A stretch of 64,000 bases of DNA from Flavobacterium pectinovorum (GTDB lineage Bacteria; Bacteroidota; Bacteroidia; Flavobacteriales; Flavobacteriaceae). The DNA is taken from contig NZ_FRBX01000001.1 in NCBI RefSeq assembly GCF_900142715.1, positions 62,001 through 126,000 of the forward strand, in the 5' to 3' direction. The notes under the pieces are model-generated. The model was not told where the DNA came from. It searched no databases and saw only the letters and a program-made list of their open reading frames with translations. A program made the translations under genes and the position numbers. Below, one piece after another: positions 36,091-46,900 of the stretch. Numbering within the stretch: position 1 is the stretch's first letter; every line of letters begins with the position of its first letter.

Positions 36091-37482
36091 TTAATCTAAA
36101 CCTTCCAGAAATCCGGTATGCGAACTTTTGATAGCAAAATTGGAGTCATACAATAAAGGCCAGTCATTTCCAACATGGTTCAGATCTGTACTATACGGAA
36201 TCCAGGATTCATTATCCTTCATTCCCCAAATCGTTAAAGCGTATTTATTTGCTGCCGGAATTGCATTATAGATTTTTACCATTTCCTTGTATTTTGCTTT
36301 TTGGGCTAACCTTCTTTCATTTGTAAAAGTAGAAATGTCATTAAATGGATTGACCTGAATGTCTAATTCTGAAACGTGAATTTTCAGACCTTTTGAGACA
36401 GCTCTGTTAATATCTGTTTCGATTTGAGTTTTTGTTGGGCTTAAATAAGTATTATGCATTTGAAAACCAACACCATCAATAAGGTTACTTGTTTTTAGAT
36501 CATCTATAATGCTAAAAACTTTATCTTGTTTTGGGATATTAGCAGACGTTGCATAATCATTATAAAACAATAATAAGTTGGTGTCATCTGCCGCAGTTGC
36601 TGCATTTCTTGCCCATTGAAAACAATCTTTTACATAATTAGGACCCATTCGTCTAAGAAAAATAGTATTTCTCATATTTCCTCCATTGTCATCTACAGAT
36701 TCATTAACCACATCCCAGGATTTTACTTTTCCGGCATAATGCGTAACAACATCTGTGATATATTTTTTTACTTCCGCAGCAAATTCAGCATCAGTACCTG
36801 AAAAATCGGTTAACCATTTTGGTACTGAATTATGCCATACTAAAGCATGACCGTGAACATTGATGCCATTTGAATTTCCGTAAGCAACAATTTGATCAGC
36901 AACCGTCCAGTTATAAACACCGCTTGCAGTAGAAATTTGATCCATTTTCATTTCATATTCGGCAGAAATACTGCTAAATTCATTTTTCAAAATAATATCA
37001 TAAGGGCTTCCGCTGGTTAATTGCGAAGCTTTTATTGCCATACCAACAAAAAATGGATTTGCCGCCTTATTGACTTTTACTTTTAAAAAAGTAGGATCTT
37101 CAGGAATACCATCTGAACCAGTAGTTACAACACTAATAACATTTGAATAATCTGAAATCTCTGTTTCTGATTTGGCTCTTACTCTGTAATAATATTGCGT
37201 GCCTCCTGTTAAACCAACTACAACTTCATTTAAATCAGTCACTTCTTTTGCATTGTAATTGGACACAAATGCTGTAAAATTTTCGGTTGTAGAAACATCC
37301 AAAAGGTAGCTTTTAGAATTCGAAACATAATTCCATTTAGCTTTAAACCCATTGTCATTCACATCTTTTGGTGCGTTTGCAACTGGATTTTCTAAAGTTT
37401 CAACAGTTTCATTGTCATCTTTAGAACAGGCACTTAAAAAAAGGAAGAGACTGCTGAGCACTAGTAAAAATTTAATTTTCAT
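36091..37482 (-). CDS. GH10 endo-beta-1,4-xylanase, lipoprotein with FN3 domain
   Basis: The 463-residue protein has a lipoprotein signal (FLSAC). A fibronectin type III domain lies at ~35-120 and a GH10 barrel at ~140-460. Catalytic residues are visible: acid/base E261 in DVVNES and nucleophile E372 in HVSELD. Substrate-site motifs HALVWHNSVPKWL and GVGFQMH also fit GH10. The family cuts beta-1,4-xylan, and some members accept mixed-linkage xylan. It sits between GH16 and the glycan-binding protein, 133 bases from the latter. The lipid anchor indicates surface action. Confidence 0.92.
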   Translation of the reverse strand: MKIKFLLVLSSLFLFLSACSKDDNETVETLENPVANAPKDVNDNGFKAKWNYVSNSKSYLLDVSTTENFTAFVSNYNAKEVTDLNEVVVGLTGGTQYYYRVRAKSETEISDYSNVISVVTTGSDGIPEDPTFLKVKVNKAANPFFVGMAIKASQLTSGSPYDIILKNEFSSISAEYEMKMDQISTASGVYNWTVADQIVAYGNSNGINVHGHALVWHNSVPKWLTDFSGTDAEFAAEVKKYITDVVTHYAGKVKSWDVVNESVDDNGGNMRNTIFLRRMGPNYVKDCFQWARNAATAADDTNLLLFYNDYATSANIPKQDKVFSIIDDLKTSNLIDGVGFQMHNTYLSPTKTQIETDINRAVSKGLKIHVSELDIQVNPFNDISTFTNERRLAQKAKYKEMVKIYNAIPAANKYALTIWGMKDNESWIPYSTDLNHVGNDWPLLYDSNFAIKSSHTGFLEGLD

Positions 37483-37560
37483 ACTGTTTTTTTATTATAG
37501 AATATTCTGGAATACTCTTATTATATTTTCTTTATTATTTATGATATAATTTGCTTTTAT

Positions 37561-37590
37561 AAAGAGGCTGCTTTTGATAACAACCTCTTT
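37561..37590. terminator. hairpin between glycan-binding protein and GH10 genes
   Basis: Stem aaagaggctg / caacctcttt with one G-U pair and a 10-base loop. On the minus strand the T run is short, so partial termination or message processing inside the operon is more likely. Confidence 0.5.
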
Positions 37591-37615
37591 TTTAGTTAAA
37601 GCATATAATCCTCAA

Positions 37616-38737
37616 TTATTCGTAACGAATTTTAATATTGTCAAATTTTATCACACTAGGATTTGGCGTATCACTCTGTACAATTCCTACTTTGATTTCA
37701 TTAACTTTAGAAGCGTCCAGCGTAGTGGCAGGCAATCCAAACCCATAATTATCTTTAAAATCAGCTAAGGTTATGGTTTTTGTTGTCCAATTTGTATCGG
37801 TTACTTTAAAATTATAACCATAGTCTTTACCATCAATAGTGTTTAATTGTATGGCAAATTGAGCGCCTACGACATTGGCACTTACGTCAATATCTATAAA
37901 AGTTTTTGCAGCATCAGTGTTTGATGCACTTAGAAAGCTAGTTCCCCCTCCGGCGCTGCTTCCGTTGTAACCGTTGGCAGTTGAACCAGTCCATGCAAGT
38001 GTTGCGTAATTACCTGTTGGGCCACCTGTAGTATTTGCGTTAAAACTATCGATATCGCCATACGAATTCCAACTCGTTCTGACACCGTTTCCGTCAAAAT
38101 CAGACACGATAACAATAACTTCCGGAGTAACAGGAGGAGGAATCTGTATTACTTTTTTTGCTATACCTCCCGGCGTTGTAAGTACTAACTCTGAGCCAAA
38201 GACGGCATCTTCAGGCACACCTATAATAATTGAAGAAGATGATTTTGAAGTATAACTTATTGCTTTTCCGTCTAAGGTTATCGAAGAAATATTATAAAAC
38301 CATGTACCTTCAATTTCAAGCGGAGACCCCGGAGTTGCTATTTCAGGAATTGTTTTTGTAATGGTAGGAACAGGCTGTAAAATTTCAATTTCTTTTGTAA
38401 ACGAACCAGCAGCAGTTTCAAATGTAATGGGTTGTACACCAAATCGACTTCCTAGTTTGTCATCAAATGGAACAGTAAAAATAAACGCTTTGTCTGAATT
38501 ATGATTAGGATTAAAACTGATATTGATTTTATTATCCAGCGTAATCTTTTTTAATCCCGCTAAACCTTCGCCTTCGACCCTGACTTTATTTAACGGAAAA
38601 GCCTGATTAAGTAAATCTCCGGGTTCAGCAACCATTGCATCTATAGTTGCAAGAGTACTATTATCATCATTTTGGCAAGCTGTAAAAGAAACCAGAGCCA
38701 AAAGAATTATAATTCTATATTTTATTTTATTGATCAT
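37616..38737 (-). CDS. surface glycan-binding lipoprotein (IPT/TIG domains)
   Basis: A 373-residue lipoprotein (FTAC lipobox). Two IPT/TIG-like Ig domains lie at ~30-195 (for example GSPLEIEGTWFYNISSITLDGK in pattern). The C-terminal ~165 residues form a beta-sandwich rich in Trp, Tyr and Gly (WNSYGD, ATLAWTGSTANGY) that resembles a carbohydrate-binding module. Position right after SusD is that of SGBP-B/SusE-type proteins. It probably binds the same polysaccharide outside the cell. No catalytic motif. Confidence 0.82.
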   Translation of the reverse strand: MINKIKYRIIILLALVSFTACQNDDNSTLATIDAMVAEPGDLLNQAFPLNKVRVEGEGLAGLKKITLDNKINISFNPNHNSDKAFIFTVPFDDKLGSRFGVQPITFETAAGSFTKEIEILQPVPTITKTIPEIATPGSPLEIEGTWFYNISSITLDGKAISYTSKSSSSIIIGVPEDAVFGSELVLTTPGGIAKKVIQIPPPVTPEVIVIVSDFDGNGVRTSWNSYGDIDSFNANTTGGPTGNYATLAWTGSTANGYNGSSAGGGTSFLSASNTDAAKTFIDIDVSANVVGAQFAIQLNTIDGKDYGYNFKVTDTNWTTKTITLADFKDNYGFGLPATTLDASKVNEIKVGIVQSDTPNPSVIKFDNIKIRYE

Positions 38738-38747
38738 AGTATAAAAA

Positions 38748-40271
38748 TTAATTGAAGTTAAAAGGAACCGGCGGTTCTAATAATGATGGATTAGTATCAA
38801 TAGCAGATTGAGGTAATGGCAATTCAAAATAATTGTTTCCCGGAGTTATTTTTCTGGAAACCAAGTCTGTTCTGGCATCATCAGAATAAAAACCAACTTC
38901 CTGCTGTGAAATAATTGCTGTAGCTTCAGCAATACCACGGCGTTTTAAATCAAAGAAATATTGTCCTTCAAGTGCAAATTCAACTCTTCTTTCGTTAAAC
39001 AGATCATCTCTCGTAAGTATTGTTTTAGCTGGTAATCCGGCTCTTGATCTCACTTCATTAAAAGCGATTAAAGCATCTGCAGAAGTAGTAGAACCTGCTC
39101 CGGCCAAAATCGCTTCAGCATGCATTAATAAAACATCAGAATATCTTAGTATAATCGTGTTTTGTGATGTTCTCATAAAAAACACATCGTTTCTTTCGGC
39201 TGCAGAACCTACAATGTATTTTCTGAAATTAGCTCCTGTAGAAGAAAGGATTTTTTTGTATGTGAAACCACCTTGATTTTTTAATAATTCAGGATAAAAG
39301 TCACCATCTGTCATAATCGTGTTCTTTTTTCTGGTATCATTTGGCTCAAATCCAGCTTGTAGTGAAATAGAAGGCAGGTAAACTCCCCAGCCGTCACCGC
39401 CACCCGTTATTCCTGTACCTCCCGGAACTATATAGGCCTGATTGGTGTTTTGTGTTCCCCATTCTGTAGCAATCGCTTTCCATTGCAGGGCAAACATACT
39501 CTCTGCGCTGTTATTATTTTCAGGGCTGCTAAATAAGTTTCCGTATTCCTGGATTAACTTATATTGGTTTCCAATAATTTGCTGGGTTAAGGCTAAACTT
39601 TCTCCGTATTCATTTAAGGTTAAATGCACTTTTGCAAGAATACCCATAGCAACATATTTAGTAACGTACCCTTTTTTTAATGGTTTTTCAGGTAAATTTT
39701 CAACAGCATATTCCAAATCCTGTTTTATAAATTTATACACATCAGCAACGAGATTTCTTTTTGGCTGTGCAGCAGAACCTGCTTTACTAATAATAGGCAC
39801 AGCACCAAAAGTTCTCACGAGATAGAAATACGCATTGGCTCTCATAAATCTGGATATTGCAATCGCTTTTTTATAAGATGCTTCAGGCAATTCGCTTTTT
39901 CTTTCTTCAACCAGACTCATTAAATTATTGGATTGATCGACAACCGAAAATAACGAAACGTATCCTTCTGTCAGGATTGGGTTTTGCGAGGTTACCTGTG
40001 CATCTTTAAATTGCGCATAAGCACCATCAAACGAAAAAGCATTTCCCGCATACATATCTCCTACAGCAATCAGGAATTTATCATTAAAAGTAAACCACGG
40101 CTTAAAGTACAAACTCTCAGCGATTCCGTCAAAAGCGGTAACTCCTTCGGGCAAATCGGCCGGGGTTAATTGATTTTCAGATGGTGCATCCAAAAAATCA
40201 TCTGAACAGGAAAATAAAGACAGCAATGGTATTAGCATTCCCATCATAAAAAGTTTAAAAAGTTTTTTCAT
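38748..40271 (-). CDS. SusD/RagB-family glycan-binding outer-membrane lipoprotein
   Basis: The 507-residue protein has a lipobox (SLFSC) and the SusD fold: TPR-like helices early (FMRANAYFYLVRTFGAVPII) and the C-terminal conserved region (ILRYSDVLLMHAEAILAGAG, FNEVRSRAGLPA, ERRVEFALEGQYFFDLKR). Together with SusC it captures oligosaccharides and lids the transporter. It lies 61 bases from the SusC gene. A GH10 and a GH16 downstream indicate beta-linked polysaccharide ligands. Confidence 0.95.
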   Translation of the reverse strand: MKKLFKLFMMGMLIPLLSLFSCSDDFLDAPSENQLTPADLPEGVTAFDGIAESLYFKPWFTFNDKFLIAVGDMYAGNAFSFDGAYAQFKDAQVTSQNPILTEGYVSLFSVVDQSNNLMSLVEERKSELPEASYKKAIAISRFMRANAYFYLVRTFGAVPIISKAGSAAQPKRNLVADVYKFIKQDLEYAVENLPEKPLKKGYVTKYVAMGILAKVHLTLNEYGESLALTQQIIGNQYKLIQEYGNLFSSPENNNSAESMFALQWKAIATEWGTQNTNQAYIVPGGTGITGGGDGWGVYLPSISLQAGFEPNDTRKKNTIMTDGDFYPELLKNQGGFTYKKILSSTGANFRKYIVGSAAERNDVFFMRTSQNTIILRYSDVLLMHAEAILAGAGSTTSADALIAFNEVRSRAGLPAKTILTRDDLFNERRVEFALEGQYFFDLKRRGIAEATAIISQQEVGFYSDDARTDLVSRKITPGNNYFELPLPQSAIDTNPSLLEPPVPFNFN

Positions 40272-40332
40272 AACTACTTTTTTTTATGTTAACGATTATG
40301 AATCATTAAGTTAAATGTGTTTTTTATCAATT

Positions 40333-43300
40333 TTAGAATTCTAAATTTACTCCCATAGAAATTGTTCTTGGCACAGGATATCTTCCTAAATCAATACCGC
40401 TCAGGGTTATATTTTGATCTAAATTTCCAAGGGCAGGGTCAAAACCGGAGTATTTAGTAAACGTGTATAAATTTTGAACATTTGCGTATAATCTTACTTT
40501 AGAGAAAATAGAGTTTTCGAATATTTTTTCTGGTAAATCATAGCTCAAAGAAACATTCTGAATTCTTAAATAAGAACCGTCTTCAACAAATCGATTCGAA
40601 ATTCTGCCATTACCGTTTGGATCATTAAGTGTGATTCTTGGAACATCAGTATTTTCGTTTACTCCAGGTTCAAAAGCCTGCAGCGCCTCAGTACTAACGT
40701 TTCCGAAACGATCTCCAAATCCCGGATAAATGCCATCTGTATAATGACGTGTAAAGTTGTAGATCTGGTTACCCTGACTTCCTGTTAAAACAACAGATAA
40801 ACTGATGTTTTTGTATTTAAAGTTATTGGTAAATGCATACGTAAAATCAGGAATTGCGTCTCCTATGGCTGTTTGATCTTTACTATCGATTTTTCCATCG
40901 CTGTTAAGATCTTTAAAGCGAATATCTCCAATTCCGGTTCCTGTTTCCTGAGTTGGTCCTGCAGCTAATTCGGCAGCATTTTTAAATAATCCATCGGTAA
41001 CATATCCATAAAATTGTCCTACCGGCTGTCCTTCTGTTGTTCTGGTAACGTTATACAAATCAAATTGTACTTTTCCTAACAAAGATTTGCCCTGACCCTG
41101 AAAACTGGTCAGCTCATTATTGTATTTAGATAAAATAATTGTACTGTCCCAAGTGAAATTTTCGGTAACAATATTTCTTGTATTCAAGGTAAATTCAACT
41201 CCTTTAGTTACAATTTCACCTGTGTTGAGGTAGTAATTAAGGGCACTTTGATTCGATTCATCGTTGATTTGTTTAGTCAGGAAATCGGATGAATTCTTAA
41301 CATAATAATCAAAATCTATTTTTACTCTGTTATCAAATAAACCTAATTCAAAACCGGCATTGAAAGATTTAAGAGATTCCCATTTAATGTCCGGATTACC
41401 TAAATTATCAATTGTTGGCGAAACACCTCCAAACGGGGATGAAAGTAACGACAGTATGGTTTGATATCTGTTTGCCGGAATATTTTGATTTCCAACAAGA
41501 CCATAACCTGCCCTGAATTTTAAATAATTTATAGTCTTAGATAAAGGCTCAAAGAACTTTTCGTTGCTTACTGTCCATCCTCCTGAAAATGATGGAAAAT
41601 ATCCCCATTTGTTGTTAGGACCAAAATTTGACGAAGCATCTGCTCTTAAAGACGCAGAGAAAGAATATCTGTCAGAAAAGCTATAGTTTAATCTCGAAAT
41701 ATAAGATGCCATCGACCATCTGCCAGAACCATTTCCGTTAAGTGCAGTATCAATATCGCCAATGTTTAAGTTCGTAAAATTCTTATTTAAAAACTCACCC
41801 GTTCTGTAACCGCTTAAATATTCATAGCGGCTTTCCTGAGCTTCCTGACCTAATAAGAAAGTAAAATTGTGATTTTCATTTAGCGTTTTATTATAAGTCA
41901 GATAGTTTTTAATGTTCCAATAATAACTTTGATCTTGCTGTTTGAAAGATTTGTTTAAAAGTTCAGACACATTTCCTAAAGTATATTTAGGTGCAAAAGC
42001 ACTGCTTTTGGAAAAATTAAGATCATATCCTAATTCAGATCTAAAAACCAATCCTTTGATAATCGTGAAATCAGCAAATAAATTACCATTAATTTTAAAT
42101 CTCTCTGTAGTTGAATTATTGTATTCAGACAAAGCGATTGGGTTGGTTGCTTCATTTGCCGAAGACCCTAAACCACTTGTTGGTCCCGCATAAGAACCAT
42201 CGGCGTATCTAACCGGTAATTCCGGCGATTGTCTTAAGGTATTCATTACCAAACCACCTCTGTCGTCATTTCTTACTACTTGTTGAGACGACTTGCTTAC
42301 AGATAAATTATTCCCAATTTTCAGCCAGGATTTAACATTAGAATCTACATTTAATCGCATCGATAATCTGTTGAAATCTGAGTTTAGAACAATTCCTTCC
42401 TGATCAAAATAATTTAAAGAAGTATAATAACGCGTTCCGTCTTTTTCACCAGAGAATGACAGCTGATGATTGTACATGGTAGCGGTTCTAAAAAGTTCAT
42501 CCTGCCAGTTTGTTCCATTACCCAATAAATTAGGTTTTTGATATTGATACGGAACAGGCTCTCCATTTAATTTGAAAATTTTTGCCTGATAAGCAGCATA
42601 TTGAGGCAAGTTTAAAACATCAACAGTATTGGTTACCTGCTGAGTACCTAAATAGGTTTCATAGGTAAACTTTGATTTTCCTTTTTTCCCTTTTTTGGTT
42701 GTAATCAAAACGACACCGTTGGCACCATTTGCACCATATATAGCCGTTGCCGATGCATCTTTTAAAATATCAATAGTTTCGATATCAGAAATATTCAAAC
42801 CTGATAAAGCCGAGTTTTTAGTTTGTCCGTTTCCTCCACCTAAAGCGCTAAAAGAAAAAGAGTCGTTGTTTTTATCAGCAAAAACGGGTGTTCCGTCAAT
42901 AACGTATAAAGGCTCGTTACCGTTAATGGAAGTTATTCCTCTAATTTGAACAGAGATTCCGCCTCCGGGAGTACCTGAATTTTGAGTAACGTTTACACCT
43001 GCAGCCTTACCCACAAGAGCCTGATCGATAGAAGTAAACGGTTTGTCCTGAATTTCAGAAGCTTTAATAGAAGAAACAGCACCGTTTATATCTTTTCTTT
43101 TTGAAGTTCCGTACCCTATTACAACAACCTCATTTAATTTTTCCAGATCATTGACCATAACCACCTGCATTACTGATTTTGCGGGCAGTATTAAATTTTT
43201 ATATCCTACATAACTAAAAAGCAATGAAGCTGTTGGTTCGACATTGTTTAAGGCAAAACTACCGTCGAAATCGGTAACTGTTGCGTTTTTTGTTCCTTGT

Positions 43301-43431
43301 ACTATTACACTAACACCTGGCAGACTGGTTCCGCCTGATGTTACTTTACCTTTAACAGTTTGAGCAAAGAAAAAATTTCCCCACATACACACTATTAAAC
43401 ACAATAGTTTTTTTAATGTTCTTTTCTGCAT
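40333..43431 (-). CDS. SusC/RagA-family TonB-dependent transporter
   Basis: A 1,032-residue protein with signal peptide (to FFAQ). An N-terminal carboxypeptidase-regulatory-like domain (KGKVTSGGTSLPGVSVIVQGT in pattern) precedes the TonB box region, the plug (VVVIGYGTSKRKDINGAVSS, LYVIDGTPVF, SATAIYGANGANGVVLITTKKG) and a beta-barrel ending in GVNLEF. It imports oligosaccharides with SusD. It is the first structural gene of the locus, and the 496-base gap upstream probably holds the site bound by the hybrid sensor. Confidence 0.96.
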   Translation of the reverse strand: MQKRTLKKLLCLIVCMWGNFFFAQTVKGKVTSGGTSLPGVSVIVQGTKNATVTDFDGSFALNNVEPTASLLFSYVGYKNLILPAKSVMQVVMVNDLEKLNEVVVIGYGTSKRKDINGAVSSIKASEIQDKPFTSIDQALVGKAAGVNVTQNSGTPGGGISVQIRGITSINGNEPLYVIDGTPVFADKNNDSFSFSALGGGNGQTKNSALSGLNISDIETIDILKDASATAIYGANGANGVVLITTKKGKKGKSKFTYETYLGTQQVTNTVDVLNLPQYAAYQAKIFKLNGEPVPYQYQKPNLLGNGTNWQDELFRTATMYNHQLSFSGEKDGTRYYTSLNYFDQEGIVLNSDFNRLSMRLNVDSNVKSWLKIGNNLSVSKSSQQVVRNDDRGGLVMNTLRQSPELPVRYADGSYAGPTSGLGSSANEATNPIALSEYNNSTTERFKINGNLFADFTIIKGLVFRSELGYDLNFSKSSAFAPKYTLGNVSELLNKSFKQQDQSYYWNIKNYLTYNKTLNENHNFTFLLGQEAQESRYEYLSGYRTGEFLNKNFTNLNIGDIDTALNGNGSGRWSMASYISRLNYSFSDRYSFSASLRADASSNFGPNNKWGYFPSFSGGWTVSNEKFFEPLSKTINYLKFRAGYGLVGNQNIPANRYQTILSLLSSPFGGVSPTIDNLGNPDIKWESLKSFNAGFELGLFDNRVKIDFDYYVKNSSDFLTKQINDESNQSALNYYLNTGEIVTKGVEFTLNTRNIVTENFTWDSTIILSKYNNELTSFQGQGKSLLGKVQFDLYNVTRTTEGQPVGQFYGYVTDGLFKNAAELAAGPTQETGTGIGDIRFKDLNSDGKIDSKDQTAIGDAIPDFTYAFTNNFKYKNISLSVVLTGSQGNQIYNFTRHYTDGIYPGFGDRFGNVSTEALQAFEPGVNENTDVPRITLNDPNGNGRISNRFVEDGSYLRIQNVSLSYDLPEKIFENSIFSKVRLYANVQNLYTFTKYSGFDPALGNLDQNITLSGIDLGRYPVPRTISMGVNLEF

Positions 43432-43804
43432 AAAATTTGGTTGTTAGACTGAGTTAAATAATTAGTTATTTTAGTTTGTAAAAAATATTTAATGGGTTGG
43501 TTTTTGTCTCACTTATTATTTGAGTTGTGGTAAAAAACTATTTCTTAAATATTTCTTAACGAAAGTAAAATCTACAGCAGTCCAAGTGTAGAACAGATGA
43601 AGCAAATCATGCATCATTTGATGCAAAACCGCATCTCAACCCTCTGGATTTAAATAATAAGAGGTAAAAACCACAAAACCACCAATGAATTATTGGCAAA
43701 AAATTATGCTTTAAAATATATTTTGCGAAATTATATTGTAGTATTTTTATTAAAATAACAAGTTTGCGCAAATTAAAAAAAATCCTTTTTTAGAAACACA
43801 CCAA

Positions 43805-43837
43805 CAAAAAAAGCCCCAATTTAAATCAGGGCTTTCT
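43805..43837 (-). terminator. intrinsic terminator of the hybrid-sensor gene
   Basis: On the minus strand, aaagccc / gggcttt with inner pairing and a T run, 91 bases after the stop. Confidence 0.8.
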
Positions 43838-43875
43838 AAAATTATTATCGCTTATAAAAATCTTTTTATCTCTCT

Positions 43876-43917
43876 TCTATATTCTTTCATCTATATTCTT
43901 TTTTCTATATTCTTTCA
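43876..43917. repeat. 14-bp tandem repeat next to the hybrid-sensor stop
   Basis: TCTATATTC starts at 43876, 43890 and 43904, three copies with exact 14-bp spacing and similar T-rich filler, 11 bases beyond the stop codon at 43928. Confidence 0.7.
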
Positions 43918-43927
43918 TCTTTCTTCT

Positions 43928-46900
43928 CTATTTCTTAGATCCAGTTTCCTGTGTAGGCAGATGCCCGTATTTAAGTTTATAACATTTGGCAAAATAAGAA
44001 GGGGAGGTGAATCCTACTTTATAACTAATTTCATTGATGTTAATAGTATTATTGCCTTGTTCAAGCAATTGTTTTGCTTTTTCTAATCGTACATTTCTAA
44101 TAAACTCATTTACAGAAACACCTGTTAGCGTTTTTATTTTTCGATACAATTGACTTCTGCTCAGGAAAACTTTAGAAGAAAGCAGCTCCACACTTAAATC
44201 AGATTCGCTCAGGTTTTCATTAATAAAATGAAGAATTTTTTGAATGAAATCATTGTCTAAAGAAGTTGTTTTTTCCTTTCCGTCTTTTGTGATGCCGGTA
44301 TAAAATTTCTTAAACATTATTTGTCTGCTTGTAATAAGCTGCGCCAGACTGGATTTTAAAATATCCAATTCAAATGGTTTGCTCAAATACATATCTGCAC
44401 CAGAGTCTATTCCTTCAATCCTGTCCTGTACCATTGCTTTTGCAGAAAGCATTAATAACGGAATATGACTTGTTTTCAGATCTCCTTTTATATTTTTACA
44501 CAACTGCAATCCGTCCATTACTGGCATAATAACATCTGTAATTATAATATCCGGCAATTTCTGAACGGCCAGTTCGTAACCTTTTTTTCCGTTTTCGGCG
44601 GTAATGACTTTATATAATTTACTCAATTCCGTTTTCAGATAATTTCGTAATTCAAGATTGTCTTCAACAATCAGAACGGTATATGCTTTTGCAGTATCTG
44701 CTTCAATTTCTTTTATTGATTCGTTAGGAATCTCTTCATCATCTTCCTGATATTTATTCGATTCAAACAAGAACTTATTTTTATTTTTTTCAATTTCAAA
44801 AACTTCATTGACTACTTCATTTTCCTTATAAAAAGAGTTGCCTAAAGGAAATATTACCATGAATTTTGTTCCTTCTCCCGGTGTGCTTTCAACATCAATT
44901 TTTCCTTTATGAAGCTCAACAAATTCTTTTACAACCTCTAAGCCAATTCCGGTGCTTCCGTAGTAATCTTTATTTAGGTTATTAACCTGATAAAATCGAT
45001 CAAAAATTCTTTTCAAATCCTCTTTGTAAATTCCTGAACCAGTATCTGTAATGGTTATTGAAAAGGAGGAAACCTTGCTTCCATTAATTATTAAGGAATT
45101 ATTCTCATCTAATTTATCGATAGAAACAGTAATAAACCCATCATCGGGAGTAAACTTAAAAGCGTTTGAGATAATATTGAATATTATTTTTTCCAGCATT
45201 TTAGGATCTAACCAATCTTCAAGCTCTTCAATTGATGGCTCAAAATCAATAGTTATGTTTCTCGCAGCTGCTTCCTCATCAAAATAGCCTATAATTTCTT
45301 TTACAAAAGCGATCACTTCAATTTTTTTAACCTGAAGAAAAATTTTGTTGAACTCTAATTTATTAAAATCCATAAGCTCATTGATAAGCCTTGAAAGCCT
45401 GTCTGAGCTTTTATGTACCGTTTTTAATTTATTATGTATTTCTCTCGATACATTTTTACTCCTTAAAATATCTTCGAGAGGGTTAATAATTAAGGTTAAT
45501 GGTGTTCTGAATTCATGCGAAATATTAGTAAAAAACTGTAATTTTTTATTGTTTAATTTTTCTAACTGAATTGTTTTTTCTCTTTCTAAAATGATGGACT
45601 GTCTGGCTTTAAAACGATTTTGATAAATCTTGTTGAAATATATAATCAGGAAAACTAAAATTGAGGCGTATATTAAATAAGCCCAAATAGTTTTCCACCA
45701 CGGGGGAAGGATTTTTATTTTTAACTCTAACTGAACATTACTCCACGAACCATCTGCATTGGCCGATTTTACTTTAAAAACATAATTACCAGGCTCCAGA
45801 TTGGTATAAGTAGCTGTTCTGTTATTGTCTACATAATTCCAGTCTTTTTCAAAACCTTCAAGATAATAGGCGTATTGGTTTTTTTTAGAATAATTATAGT
45901 TTATCCCCACATATTCGATCGTAAAAACCGATTGTGCATGATTGAGAATAATTTCTTTTGTCTGAGAAATTACTTTGGTTAACGGCGAACCTTCTTCATT
46001 TGGTTTTACAGATTTATTAAATAATTTGAAATCACTAAAATACAGCCTTGGCGCTTTTTCTGTTTTTTTAATTTCATTAGGGTTAAAATAGTTTACTCCT
46101 TCATAACCGCCAAAATACAGTTCGCCATTTCCGTCTTTAAAGACTGCATTATTATTAAAATCGTTGTCAATAAGACCATCATCTTTATTGAAATTGGTGC
46201 TTTGTTTGTTTTTAAAATCGAGTTTTGTTAGCCCGGATCCACCGCTTATCCATAAAGATCCATTGTTATCAGAAATGATGGCGCGAACTGATTTTTCTTC
46301 AAAACCCGGAAAATCATCATAATTAGAAAATATCTTGTTTTTTTTATTATAACTAAAAAGTCCTTCGCCATCTGTACCGATCCATATTTTTTTATCGTTG
46401 GATTCATAAATTGATAAAATGGTCTGAATACCGCTATATTTTGTTTTATCCCTGAACATTTCATCGCGCATGTTTATCACTCTAAAACCGGAATCGGCAT
46501 TTAAGTGTACCTGATATAGCCCTAAAATTGTTCCCACCCATAAAATATTATCAGAGTCAACAAAAACTTTGCGAATAAAGGCTTCGTCTAAAGAGTTGTC
46601 TGCAAATGGTTTAGTGTTACAATGCACGAATGTGTTGCTCTTATTGTCAAAATAATGAAGTCCTTTTATGAAAGTTCCAATCCAGATTCGGCCTCCGGAG
46701 TCTTCAGAAAAACTAAAAATCCTATTCGATTTCAGTCCTGCTGTATTTGTCGTATTGTAGTTTATGAATCGGGTAGTTCCATTTTTCAAAAAATAAATGC
46801 CGCGATCCCAGCTTCCTACCCAGATATTTTGTTTACTGTCTATGAAGATAGTCTGAATATCAACAGCATCCAGACCGGAATAGTAGCTTTGATTGTTTTT

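Larger units (their letters stand above)
43432..43927 (-). other. regulatory gap between SusC and hybrid sensor genes
   Basis: No gene is present. It contains the hybrid-sensor terminator, a 14-bp tandem repeat, and the presumed SusC promoter with operator. TATAATTTCG on the minus strand near 43737 is close to the -7 consensus, but no convincing TTG spacing was found. Confidence 0.5.

Noticed and set aside
39442..39825. Plus-strand open frame inside the SusD gene
   Set aside because: The SusD frame on the other strand has clear family motifs across the same bases, so this is a shadow.
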